From contig JAFDWX010000001.1 in the NCBI GenBank assembly GCA_018268255.1, forward strand, positions 434,001 through 498,000: 64,000 nucleotides of DNA. The letters run 5' to 3'. The DNA comes from Armatimonadota bacterium (GTDB lineage: Bacteria > Armatimonadota > Fimbriimonadia > Fimbriimonadales > Fimbriimonadaceae). Position numbers and translations under genes: made by a program. The notes beneath the pieces are model-generated. The model saw nothing but the letters and a program-made list of their open reading frames with translations. It ran no database searches and was not told the DNA's origin. Every line of letters starts with the position of its first letter. Position 1 is the stretch's first letter. This document shows positions 42,808-50,677 of this stretch, piece after piece.

Positions 42808-43806
42808 TTACCTAGCCGGAATGGTGTCCGTGCCGTACTCGTAAACGTCTTCGATTTGGGCTGCAGACTTGCCATTCATCGGAGCGTTGAAGCGAAGAAC
42901 TTTGGGCAGACTCGTTGACGGATCGACGTAGAGTTCGATGGGGCTGAACGGTCCTTTCAGCGTGAACTTATCGAGTTGCTCGCCATTGAAGGTCACTTTG
43001 CGCTCGATGTTCCAGCGGTCGGCATCGTCCAACAGCTTCAACAAGTACTCGACCGTGGTTTTTCCGCTTGAGAACGACGTAATCTTGCCGTTCTTATCGA
43101 CCATCACGGTGCTTGCCTGTTTGCGGGTGACAGAGCGGCTTCCTTCTTTGGAACCGTTCACTTCCACCTCGATTTGGCCGCCGGCCGACTGGTTCACATG
43201 AACCTTGCCTTCGAGTTCCGCAGGGAGCTTGTCAACTTCTTTGCCGTTGACAACATACTTGCGGACCTCGTTGCCATTTTGGTCGCGGGTCACCTTGACT
43301 TCGATCGTCTGCTGGCCTGCCTTCGGCTCAGGGCCGTTCGAGTCGGTTACCACAATGTGCTTTTGACCACTGTGCTCATCGCCTTCCAGCTTGATGAGCG
43401 CGCCTTCGAGCGGATTGGTGCTGATGTTGGGCAGCTCCGATTCTGGAACGGGCTTGCCCTCGGCATCAAAATAGGTGCGAGTCGCTTTTTCGCCGTCCAC
43501 ATTGGTCTGCGAGATGAGCGTTCGCTTGCCACCTTGAATGCTGAATGAGCGGATGACATAGTCTCGAGCGCTTCGAATAGCTTTGGCGACCGTCGCCGGT
43601 GTGGCTAGAGCGCGAGTAGGGGCGAAAAAGAACGTGGCAGCCATGGCGGCGCCTGCGACGAGTGCGACGGGGATTCCGATCTTTCCAATGGTCTTCAAAG
43701 TATGTTTCTCCTGATGGCGGTATTGGATGGTGCGGATCAGTTCCCCTTTGGCTTCTGGCCGAGGCATTTCTTCCCTCAGCTTCTGGATTTCCTGATCGAT
43801 GTTCAT
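42808..43806 (-). CDS. Membrane-anchored partner (probable anti-sigma factor) of the ECF sigma factor
   Basis: 332 residues. A short cytoplasmic N-terminus (about 1-40, DQEIQKLREEMPRPEA), one membrane helix (about 43-63) and a 270-residue outer domain that is beta-rich and resembles LolA/LolB-like or RseB-like lipoprotein-carrier sheets (ARDYVIRSFSIQGGKRT, YVDPSTSLPKVLRFN). No zinc HxxxCxxC motif. Coupled to the sigma gene by a 4-bp overlap, the usual arrangement for an anti-sigma factor. The outer domain would be the sensor; the signal is unknown. Confidence 0.65.
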   Translation of the reverse strand: MNIDQEIQKLREEMPRPEAKGELIRTIQYRHQEKHTLKTIGKIGIPVALVAGAAMAATFFFAPTRALATPATVAKAIRSARDYVIRSFSIQGGKRTLISQTNVDGEKATRTYFDAEGKPVPESELPNISTNPLEGALIKLEGDEHSGQKHIVVTDSNGPEPKAGQQTIEVKVTRDQNGNEVRKYVVNGKEVDKLPAELEGKVHVNQSAGGQIEVEVNGSKEGSRSVTRKQASTVMVDKNGKITSFSSGKTTVEYLLKLLDDADRWNIERKVTFNGEQLDKFTLKGPFSPIELYVDPSTSLPKVLRFNAPMNGKSAAQIEDVYEYGTDTIPAR

Positions 43807-44336
43807 CGTGGATTCTCCTGGTGGGCCTCGTTGAGCAGAGATTGCAGTTTCTGGCGTGCGTAATGCAGATGAGATTTGATGGTTCCGGGTTTAACGCCGG
43901 TCACCGTCGAGATTTCTTCGATACTCAACTGCTGGACTTCGTACATCAAAAACGACTCCCGCTGACCCGAGGGTAACTGATGCAGGAGGCCAAGCAGCGT
44001 CACACGGTCGTCCACTTGCTCGATTGCCGGATCGCGCCTACCGCGCAGAATGTCCAGCGGCAAAGTGACTTTTCGTTTCCGTCGCCAAGCGATGTACTCT
44101 CGAAACGCGATGCGGTGGAGCCAGGTCTTGAGGCTGGAGTCACCGCGAAAGTTCTGGATGGCTTGACAGGCTTGCACAAACGTCTGCTGGGCGAGATCCT
44201 CGGCAGTTTCAGTGTGCCGAGTCAGATGTTTTAGAAAGCGGTAGATGTCATCGTAATGCTGATGCACCCAGTCCGTGGGCGCGCCAGGTTGGTTCGTGGT
44301 CCGTTCTGCCAAAGCCAGCCGAGATTCGAGAATCAT
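43803..44336 (-). CDS. ECF-type RNA polymerase sigma factor
   Basis: 177 residues. Region 2 (about 25-90) includes DDIYRFLKHLTRHTETAEDLAQQTF-type sequence (here split: DIYRFLKHLT, AEDLAQQTFV), and region 4 (about 120-170) has LPSGQRESFLMYEVQQLS and GVKPGTIKSHLHYAR. No region 1 or 3, as expected of ECF factors. AGGAG 4-5 nt before the ATG is a strong ribosome site. It likely controls its own operon and envelope-stress genes elsewhere. Confidence 0.92.
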   Translation of the reverse strand: MILESRLALAERTTNQPGAPTDWVHQHYDDIYRFLKHLTRHTETAEDLAQQTFVQACQAIQNFRGDSSLKTWLHRIAFREYIAWRRKRKVTLPLDILRGRRDPAIEQVDDRVTLLGLLHQLPSGQRESFLMYEVQQLSIEEISTVTGVKPGTIKSHLHYARQKLQSLLNEAHQENPR

Positions 44337-44424
44337 CTTTCTCCTGTACCGGTAATAGAGTGCGTTCGTGGCCGAACGGTTGAACAGCGCTTGAAAAATC
44401 CAGGAACGCCCCGAATGGCAATCG

Positions 44425-44430
44425 TATAAT
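44425..44430 (+). promoter_or_regulatory. -10-like TATAAT for the MNT/HEPN operon
   Basis: Consensus TATAAT ending 8 nt before the ATG at 44439. No -35 at normal distance. Places the transcript start at or next to the start codon. Confidence 0.55.
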
Positions 44431-44438
44431 ACGAGATC

Positions 44439-44729
44439 ATGAGTCCAATCGAAATTTCGCTCAAATTAGGTGAGGTGCGAGATCAGCTCGTTCACCTTGG
44501 GGTGAGCAAGCTGTCGATATTTGGCTCGGCGGCCAAGTCAGCACTTACGGAAGGGAGCGATTTGGACTTTCTCGTTGAATTTTCAAGTGGGCCAACGTTC
44601 GACCAATACATGAGCCTAAAGGAACTCTTGGAAAGGGCCTTTGGTACAAGTATCGATCTGGTTACCCTGGGTGCTCTTCGGGACGAACTTCGGAAGTCCA
44701 TCTTGGATACGGCGGTTCGGGTTGCGTAG
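44439..44729 (+). CDS. MNT-domain nucleotidyltransferase (antitoxin of a MNT/HEPN pair)
   Basis: 96 residues. Minimal nucleotidyltransferase with IFGSAAKSALTEGSDLDFLVEF, which holds the GS-x9-D-x-D catalytic pattern. In MntA-HepT systems this protein adds AMP units to the HEPN toxin and blocks it. The HEPN gene overlaps its 3' end by 8 bp. Confidence 0.87.
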   Translation: MSPIEISLKLGEVRDQLVHLGVSKLSIFGSAAKSALTEGSDLDFLVEFSSGPTFDQYMSLKELLERAFGTSIDLVTLGALRDELRKSILDTAVRVA

Positions 44730-45066
44730 GGAGAGACTATTCCTCTCGGATATCGTGGGTTCCTGCACCAAGATTGAGAGGTACCTCCAAGACAAGACGG
44801 AAACGGACTTTGAATCTGATGAAATCCTCTTCGATGCGGTTGTACGCAATCTGCAAATCATCGGAGAGGCTGCTCGAGTCTTGCCAGAGGATATTCGCTC
44901 TCTAGCACCGGATATTCCATGGAACCGAGTGGTGGGGCTCCGACATATTTTGGTGCACCAGTACTTTGGAATTGACGCCGCTATCCTTTGGGATCTATGC
45001 CAAAACTATTGTCCAAACATAAAAAGAGCGGCTGAAACTCTCCAGAACTCCTTAGAGAACCTCTGA
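44722..45066 (+). CDS. HEPN-domain RNase-like toxin (DUF86/HepT)
   Basis: 114 residues from a TTG at 44722; longer starts overlap the MNT gene in another frame. All-helical HEPN protein with the active-site motif LRHILVHQYFG (R-x4-H-x-Y), the form found in HepT toxins. LFDAVVRNLQIIGEAAR is the usual dimer helix. Likely an RNase restrained by modification of the Tyr by the MNT partner. Confidence 0.87.
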   Translation: MRRERLFLSDIVGSCTKIERYLQDKTETDFESDEILFDAVVRNLQIIGEAARVLPEDIRSLAPDIPWNRVVGLRHILVHQYFGIDAAILWDLCQNYCPNIKRAAETLQNSLENL

Positions 45067-45128
45067 TATCGCGCTTTTCCATGTGGGCAACCTTCCCTGT
45101 GGGCGTCCACCCAGTAAGGAATACCTCC

Positions 45129-45359
45129 ATGGAGATTGAAAACAACAACGAATTTCCTGAATCCGATCCTCGACATCACATGATGAAGATTGGTGCTGAA
45201 CTCAAGGGTCTCGCGGAACACGCCCGAGAAGATATGGGAAAGATCGATGATCTGCGGGGCAAGGTCTTGCTGGAAACAACTGCTGAGGTGCTCCTCGGCT
45301 TGGCGAAGGCTCACGATGACTTTGTCGCCGGGGAAGAAGAAGGGATGCGGCTACAATAG
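45129..45359 (+). CDS. Small acidic helical protein, unknown
   Basis: 76 residues from the ATG at 45129, with AAGGA 8 nt upstream; an in-frame start at 45081 overlaps the likely untranslated gap. Acidic and helical (EIENNNEFPESDP, LLETTAEVLLGLAKAH). No family recognised. Lies 62 bp after the HEPN gene and 3 bp before the YjbR-like gene, so it may share their transcript. Confidence 0.5.
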   Translation: MEIENNNEFPESDPRHHMMKIGAELKGLAEHAREDMGKIDDLRGKVLLETTAEVLLGLAKAHDDFVAGEEEGMRLQ

Positions 45360-45362
45360 CGC

Positions 45363-45719
45363 ATGGCCACATTGGACGACGTACGGCGCATCTGCTCCGA
45401 ACTGGAAGGGGCGGTCGAAGGCTCGCCGGATTTTGGCTTTGGCGTCTTGGTCAAGGGCAAAGTCAAAGGGTATGTATGGTCGTGGAAAGAGCGCGTTGAA
45501 CCAAAAAAGCCCCGCGTGGAGAACCTTGAGGTCGTTGCGATCCGCTTGCCCAATCTGCTAGCCAAGGAGGTCTTGGAGAACTCGTCTCCAGGATGGTGGG
45601 TGGATGACCCGCACTATCACGGGTATCCCGCTGTGTTGGTGAGGTTGGAGAAAATCTCGGTTGAAGAGTTGGCAGATTTGTTAATTGAGGGTCACAACAC
45701 TTTTCGCTCTGGAAAATAA
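45363..45719 (+). CDS. MmcQ/YjbR-like protein
   Basis: 118 residues with the double-wing fold of the MmcQ/YjbR family: LDDVRRICSELEGAVEGSPDFGFGVL at the start (shown in part), then WWVDDPHYHGYPAVLVRL and a C-terminal ELADLLIEGHNTF. Members may bind DNA, but the function is not established. Convergent with the calpain-like gene. Confidence 0.75.
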   Translation: MATLDDVRRICSELEGAVEGSPDFGFGVLVKGKVKGYVWSWKERVEPKKPRVENLEVVAIRLPNLLAKEVLENSSPGWWVDDPHYHGYPAVLVRLEKISVEELADLLIEGHNTFRSGK

Positions 45720-45734
45720 CCACTTCGCCGAGTG

Positions 45735-46874
45735 CTATTTCTCAAAATACACTCGCCCGAAGGCTCGGACGAACATTTCCAGCGGAACCGAAAACACACC
45801 ATCATCGAGCTTGTAGCCATTGACCGGACTCTCTTCCCCTTTGGGGGAAAAATCGTTGCCGTGCGGGTTCCACAGCGTCACCTTATCGGTGGCTGGGTCG
45901 TAGCCGAACACGGCGTAGGCATGGTTCGGTGAGATGCTGCGCGGCATCGTATTTTTTCCTGTTGAGGCCAGCACCAATCGATGCTCTGCGACCGCTTGAG
46001 GAATCGCCGACCGGAGAGGCTTCATTTTGGCCTCGAGTAACTCTGCAGAAACCTCTTTCTTGTAGTCTCCGATCAGCGCGGTGGAAACAAATGCATGGCC
46101 GGTGAGAATCCGAGCCGCAGCGCTGGTGCTTCCCCCGCGCATGGTGTCGGTGGCCATTTTGGTCTCGCCTTCTTTGATGCGGCGGGTTCCGTATGCATTC
46201 TCCATCACCCGTATCCACAGCCCCGCTTGGGTACTGGACCCAACCATGGCGAGTTCGGTATCAGTGAGTTTGGCAACCTGGATTTCCTTCCCATCCGGGA
46301 ACCTCACCATGTACCCATCGGCATTGCGCCGAACCATCTTTTTGATGGTGTTGGGATCCCGCTGTACGATGGCACCCAGGGGAGCCAGCATAAAGCAATC
46401 GCCCAACGATCCCTGCCGGATGTCGTTGAGTGTAGGTCCGTCCGAATCAAACAGGGCTCGCTCACCAGCTCGGCTGAGTCTTCGGAAGCAGGCGGCATAG
46501 GACGCCTGCAACGAACCAGGCGTTGCCAAGTATGCCTTTCGCTGCTTCTTAGCCTCGTCGGCGGCTGTGCCCTTCGCCAAAACCAGACGCTCTGGCTTGT
46601 AGTTTTCAAACCAATCCTTGTTCAGTTCCGGTAGAGGTGGAATCGCCACGACGAACCATCCATGAAGTGCAGCCAACGCAGCGGCCTGCTCGCCACGGTT
46701 TTGCGGATCGAGAGCAGCAGAATCCACCTCAAGCTGGGTCAGTTTGCCATCGTGGTCCTTGTCCCAACTTTCAAAGGCCTTCAATACGGCCTGGGAAAAT
46801 GGTGTCGGAGCGGGAGCCTTGGTTGCGGGCTGGTTCAGCAAACCAAGGGCGAAGAACAACGAAGCGGCAAACAT
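45735..46874 (-). CDS. Secreted calpain-like cysteine protease with an EF-hand
   Basis: 379 residues from the ATG at 46874, which begins a signal peptide (ASLFFALGLLN); a longer in-frame start reaches into the divergent gene. One EF-hand-like loop follows near residues 37-50 (DKDHDGKLTQLE). The C2 peptidase core has the full triad: C160 in GSLGDCFMLAPL, H318 in SPNHAYAVFGYD and N336 in TLWNPHGND. Bacterial calpains are uncommon; calcium control through the EF-hand is an inference. Confidence 0.82.
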   Translation of the reverse strand: MFAASLFFALGLLNQPATKAPAPTPFSQAVLKAFESWDKDHDGKLTQLEVDSAALDPQNRGEQAAALAALHGWFVVAIPPLPELNKDWFENYKPERLVLAKGTAADEAKKQRKAYLATPGSLQASYAACFRRLSRAGERALFDSDGPTLNDIRQGSLGDCFMLAPLGAIVQRDPNTIKKMVRRNADGYMVRFPDGKEIQVAKLTDTELAMVGSSTQAGLWIRVMENAYGTRRIKEGETKMATDTMRGGSTSAAARILTGHAFVSTALIGDYKKEVSAELLEAKMKPLRSAIPQAVAEHRLVLASTGKNTMPRSISPNHAYAVFGYDPATDKVTLWNPHGNDFSPKGEESPVNGYKLDDGVFSVPLEMFVRAFGRVYFEK

Positions 46875-46934
46875 CAGAAAGTGTGGACGTTGCGGCTTGG
46901 AGTTCTGTTCACCATGGAAGCGGAGGGGCTCGGA

Positions 46935-46940
46935 TAGACT
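46935..46940 (+). promoter_or_regulatory. -10-like TAGACT for the Tat-exported protein
   Basis: TAGACT ends 8 nt before the ATG at 46949 with no ribosome site between. Matches the leaderless spacing seen elsewhere in the window; on its own the evidence is weak. Confidence 0.35.
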
Positions 46941-46948
46941 GGCTTTCA

Positions 46949-48613
46949 ATGATCTCGCGACGAGAGCTTCTGCAGCGCGCTGGGCAACTCTATTTGGGTT
47001 CGCAGTTGGCACCTTTTGCCAGCGCCCTTGGGAGCTCCGGCGGCGTCAAAGGATCGATGCGGTGCATCAATGTTGTCAATTTCATCCGCGCGGTGGAGCC
47101 GAGGTTCAAGATGAATCTCATGGAGCCGGTGGAAAGGCAAATGGAGATCATTCTCCACCACAAGCTTCCCGCAACGTGGCTGCTCCAACTCGACGCGCTG
47201 GTCTCTGGCCCGTTCGTGCCTTATCTCAAGGCTCATAGGGCCAAGAACCACGAAGTCGGCTTCTGGTTCGAGATGAATGAGTTGCACTGCAAAGCGGCTG
47301 GAGTCGAATGGCGCGGCCGGCCCGCTTACGAATGGGACCATATTCCACACGTCGCCTTCACCATCGGCTATACCCAGGACGAGCGGATCAAGTTGGCCGA
47401 TACGGCCATGGCCCAATTTAAAAAGATCTGGGGGCATTTTCCTCACTCGGTGGCGAGTTGGAACCTAGATAGCTTCACTATCGCGCACCTTGTGGAGAAA
47501 TACAAAGTCGATGCATTCGCCGTGTGCCGGGACCAGATCGCTACCGATGGGTTCACGATTTGGGGTGCTCCGATCGCGGGATACTATCCGAGCAAAGGCA
47601 ACTGCTGGAGCCCATCCATCGAACCTGCCAACCAGATCCACGCGCCGATCTTCCGCATGCTTGGGCAAGATCCCGTCCGTTACTACAACCGCAACTACAA
47701 GATGCCGGATGGATCGGTGCAATCCGCCCCCGATACGATGGAACCAGTATGGCCCGCAGGTCGAAGCGAGACGTTCATCCAGAAATTCCTGGAGATGATC
47801 TCAGAATCGCCGACGATGGCCTTTGCCTATGCTCAACTCGGACAGGAAAACTCGTTCCCTTGGGAGCAGCAAGCGGAAGCCTATCCCAAACAGATGGCAG
47901 CGCTTGCCGACCTTCAAAAAGCGGGTGCGGTCCACGTGGAAACGATGGGCGAAACTGGCCGCCGTTTTAAGAAGGAGTTTCGACAAACTCCTGTTCAAGC
48001 TCAGGTGATGGTTGACGATCCGTTCGGTATCCAGGTGGAGCGGCAAAGGTCGGTTTGGTACCAAAGTCGCTACTACCGCGCCAACCTGCATTTCTGGGGT
48101 GATTTGCCCTATCTCCGAGACCTCACCGTGTACAGGGATGACTTCAATCAGCCATTTTTGGATGGTTTTACGCGTGAAACGGAGGTCGAACAGCGTCTTC
48201 CGGCTGTGGTGGATGGATATCACTGGAGCCGAAATCCGGGATCGTTGGATGGACCGGGTGCCGGAGGCTTCTTCAAAATTGCAGGTCAGCGGGTGCGCAT
48301 TGCTGGTAACCCGTCCGTAGCAGAGTCCGGAACATCGCTGTCTGTTTCAGTGCCCTTAGTTGGAGGCGATCTCCTTGATTTTGCCTTCGCGGAAAGATAC
48401 CTAAGCGTCCAACGGCGATCGAGAAATGCATTGGCAATCGACTTTCAATGGGATCCGGCGAAGTCGGCGTTTCGGAGCATCAGCGGATCCATGGCCAACT
48501 ATCAATGGCGAGAGCTAATCTATGGTGTTGCTTTGGAGGGCGCAACCGCGAAGGCAACCGAATCTGGCTGGATTGCCGAGTCAAGCGGGGCTCCGATTCG
48601 GCTGACAATTTGA
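46949..48613 (+). CDS. Tat-exported protein, possibly a polysaccharide deacetylase-like barrel
   Basis: 554 residues from the ATG at 46949 (SRRELLQRAG Tat-like signal); upstream in-frame sequence belongs to the opposite gene. The first 400 residues suggest a (beta/alpha) barrel of the deacetylase/GH57-like type: HHKLPATWLLQLDAL, an EVGFWFEMNE strand, HFPHSVASWNLDSF, and ESPTMAFAYAQLGQEN. The usual D-DD metal motif is not clear. The last 120 residues are beta-rich. The function is unknown. Confidence 0.55.
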   Translation: MISRRELLQRAGQLYLGSQLAPFASALGSSGGVKGSMRCINVVNFIRAVEPRFKMNLMEPVERQMEIILHHKLPATWLLQLDALVSGPFVPYLKAHRAKNHEVGFWFEMNELHCKAAGVEWRGRPAYEWDHIPHVAFTIGYTQDERIKLADTAMAQFKKIWGHFPHSVASWNLDSFTIAHLVEKYKVDAFAVCRDQIATDGFTIWGAPIAGYYPSKGNCWSPSIEPANQIHAPIFRMLGQDPVRYYNRNYKMPDGSVQSAPDTMEPVWPAGRSETFIQKFLEMISESPTMAFAYAQLGQENSFPWEQQAEAYPKQMAALADLQKAGAVHVETMGETGRRFKKEFRQTPVQAQVMVDDPFGIQVERQRSVWYQSRYYRANLHFWGDLPYLRDLTVYRDDFNQPFLDGFTRETEVEQRLPAVVDGYHWSRNPGSLDGPGAGGFFKIAGQRVRIAGNPSVAESGTSLSVSVPLVGGDLLDFAFAERYLSVQRRSRNALAIDFQWDPAKSAFRSISGSMANYQWRELIYGVALEGATAKATESGWIAESSGAPIRLTI

Positions 48614-48643
48614 CCCGAGGACAAGAAGCGCCCATAATCAGGT

Positions 48644-50626
48644 GTGGATATCGTTGCGCTCGATCCCTGGCTTGAACCTTATGCGGAGCGAATCCATGCT
48701 CGGCAGCAGCACACGAACCATGTTCGATCCTTGTTCGAACCAACAGGCGGTTTGCTCGGTCAGGTCAGCCAAGGGCACCACTACTTCGGATTCACGAAAA
48801 CTCCCGAAGGCGTGATGTACCGGGAATGGGCACCTGGCGCGGAATCTCTCCGGCTTTTCGGGGAATTTAACGACTGGAACCGCGATTCGCACCACCTTCA
48901 GCGCGACGAATTCGGAGTGTGGAGCATCCTGATCCCCCATGGACAGTTGCAACACGGACAAAGAGTAAAAGTTCACGTGGTGAATGGGTTCGGGATGGAC
49001 CGTATCCCAGCCTACGCCCAGCGAGTGGTCCAAGAACCCGAATCCCACGGCTTCGTGGCTGAGTATTGGGATCCGCCGGAGCCTTACCATTTTCAGAACG
49101 AGTCACCCATCCTTGAAGGCGGGCTGAAGATCTACGAATCGCATGTGGGTATCGCCACGGAAGAGGGTCGCATCGGTACGTACGATGAGTTTCGTCGCAA
49201 TGTCCTGCCGAGGATCAAGGATTTGGGTTACAACACCATTCAGCTGATGGCGATCCAGCAGCACCCGTACTATGCCTCCTTTGGCTATCACGTCTCCAGT
49301 TTCTTTGCGCCAAGCAGCTGGTTCGGCACGCCAGAAGAGCTCAAACACCTGATCGACGACGCCCATGGCATGGGTCTTCTGGTGCTGATCGACTTGGTCC
49401 ACAGCCACTCCGTTAAGAATACGGCCGAAGGCATCAACCGGTTCGACGGCACCGACCACCAGTACTTCCATTCCGGCGGACGAGGGGAGCATCCGGCATG
49501 GGACTCTGCGTTATTCGACTACAGCAAGTACGAGGTCCTTCGATATTTACTCAGCAACGTCCGATATTGGCTTGAGGACTTCCGCTTTGATGGCGCGAGG
49601 TTCGATGGCGTGACGAGCATGCTCTATCATGACCACGGCCTCGGCAGAGCCTTTTCCAGCTACGACGATTACTTCGGTGGAAATGTCGATTGGGATGCAG
49701 TGACCTATCTTCAACTCGCCAACGAGTTGGCCCACAAGCTCAAACCGCAAACTTTCACGATTGCAGAAGATGTTTCGGGGATGCCGGGTATCGCTCGCCC
49801 GGTGAATGAGTGCGGTATTGGATTCGACTATCGCTTGTCGATGGGCGCGCCAGATCTCTGGATCAAGCTGCTGAAAGAAGTACCCGACGAGAACTGGAAC
49901 CTGGGTCATATCTTCGACACGATGCTGAACCGGCGTCGGACCGAAAAGCACATCGGCTATGCCGAGAGCCACGACCAAGCGCTCGTCGGAGACAAGACTA
50001 TTGCTTTCTGGCTGATGGATGCGGAGATGTACTTTGGGATGGACAACACTTCGCAGAACTTGGCAATCGAGCGAGGTGTAGCTCTCCACAAGATGATCCG
50101 ACTGCTTACTTTTAGCCTAGCGGGAGAGGGGTATCTCAATTTTATGGGCAACGAATTCGGCCATCCAGAGTGGCTGGATTTTCCACGGGAGGGCAATGGA
50201 TACAGTTTTCACTACGCGCGGCGACAGTGGTCGTTGGTGGATAACGGCTTCCTGAGATATGGCAAGCTCCGCGACTTTGACCGCGCGATGCTTGGCTTGG
50301 ATGCACCCTTTGGTCTTTTGGGAGATCCACTGATCGAGCAACTCGCGGTCCACGAGGATACACGGCAGTTGGTCTACCGGCGAGGAGCGCTGGTATTCGC
50401 GTTCAATTTTCACCCGACCGAGTCGTTTGCTTCCTTGCGAATCCCCGTTCCAGATCGCACGGATTACAAGGTAGTGTTGGATACCGACCAGCTTCGGTTT
50501 GGTGGACATGGCCAGGTTGAGCCAGGCGCCAGTTACCCATTGCAGGACGTGCCCATGTACGGTCGCGACCAGTCGATCCAGGTCTATCTCCCCGCACGAA
50601 GCGCGCAGGTCTTGGCACCTGTTTAA
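48644..50626 (+). CDS. glgB: 1,4-alpha-glucan branching enzyme
   Basis: 660 residues, GTG start; CATAAT lies 5 nt upstream. N-terminal CBM48 (VMYREWAPGAESLRLFGEFN), then a GH13 barrel with YHVSSFFAPSSW, LVLIDLVHSHS, the nucleophile Asp in FRFDGARFDGVTSM, the acid/base Glu in FTIAEDVSGMP and the third Asp in YAESHDQALVGDK. The set and length fit the branching enzyme of the eukaryote-like subgroup. Creates alpha-1,6 branches in glycogen. No other glg gene is nearby. Confidence 0.9.
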   Translation: MDIVALDPWLEPYAERIHARQQHTNHVRSLFEPTGGLLGQVSQGHHYFGFTKTPEGVMYREWAPGAESLRLFGEFNDWNRDSHHLQRDEFGVWSILIPHGQLQHGQRVKVHVVNGFGMDRIPAYAQRVVQEPESHGFVAEYWDPPEPYHFQNESPILEGGLKIYESHVGIATEEGRIGTYDEFRRNVLPRIKDLGYNTIQLMAIQQHPYYASFGYHVSSFFAPSSWFGTPEELKHLIDDAHGMGLLVLIDLVHSHSVKNTAEGINRFDGTDHQYFHSGGRGEHPAWDSALFDYSKYEVLRYLLSNVRYWLEDFRFDGARFDGVTSMLYHDHGLGRAFSSYDDYFGGNVDWDAVTYLQLANELAHKLKPQTFTIAEDVSGMPGIARPVNECGIGFDYRLSMGAPDLWIKLLKEVPDENWNLGHIFDTMLNRRRTEKHIGYAESHDQALVGDKTIAFWLMDAEMYFGMDNTSQNLAIERGVALHKMIRLLTFSLAGEGYLNFMGNEFGHPEWLDFPREGNGYSFHYARRQWSLVDNGFLRYGKLRDFDRAMLGLDAPFGLLGDPLIEQLAVHEDTRQLVYRRGALVFAFNFHPTESFASLRIPVPDRTDYKVVLDTDQLRFGGHGQVEPGASYPLQDVPMYGRDQSIQVYLPARSAQVLAPV

Positions 50627-50633
50627 GCACTCA

Positions 50634-50660
50634 CGGTTGGGAGTGTCTCGCGCCCAACCG
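50634..50660. terminator. Hairpin between glgB and the oxidoreductase beta gene
   Basis: An 8-bp perfect stem (50634-50641 with 50653-50660) with an 11-nt loop lies between convergent genes. No T tract; likely a shared termination site. Confidence 0.5.
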
Positions 50661-50677
50661 GCGACGCTGCAACCACG

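Noticed and set aside
44439-45066. MNT/HEPN pair as the core of a larger defence island
   Set aside because: No restriction, CRISPR, retron or other defence genes are near; the neighbours are a sigma operon and metabolic genes.
46637-46948. Extended N-terminus of the Tat-exported protein
   Set aside because: Lies antisense to the signal peptide and start of the calpain-like gene; the Tat signal begins at the ATG at 46949.
48633-48638. CATAAT as another leaderless promoter (glgB)
   Set aside because: The first position is C and the gap to the GTG is only 5 nt, outside the 6-8 nt seen in the other cases, so it was not counted.
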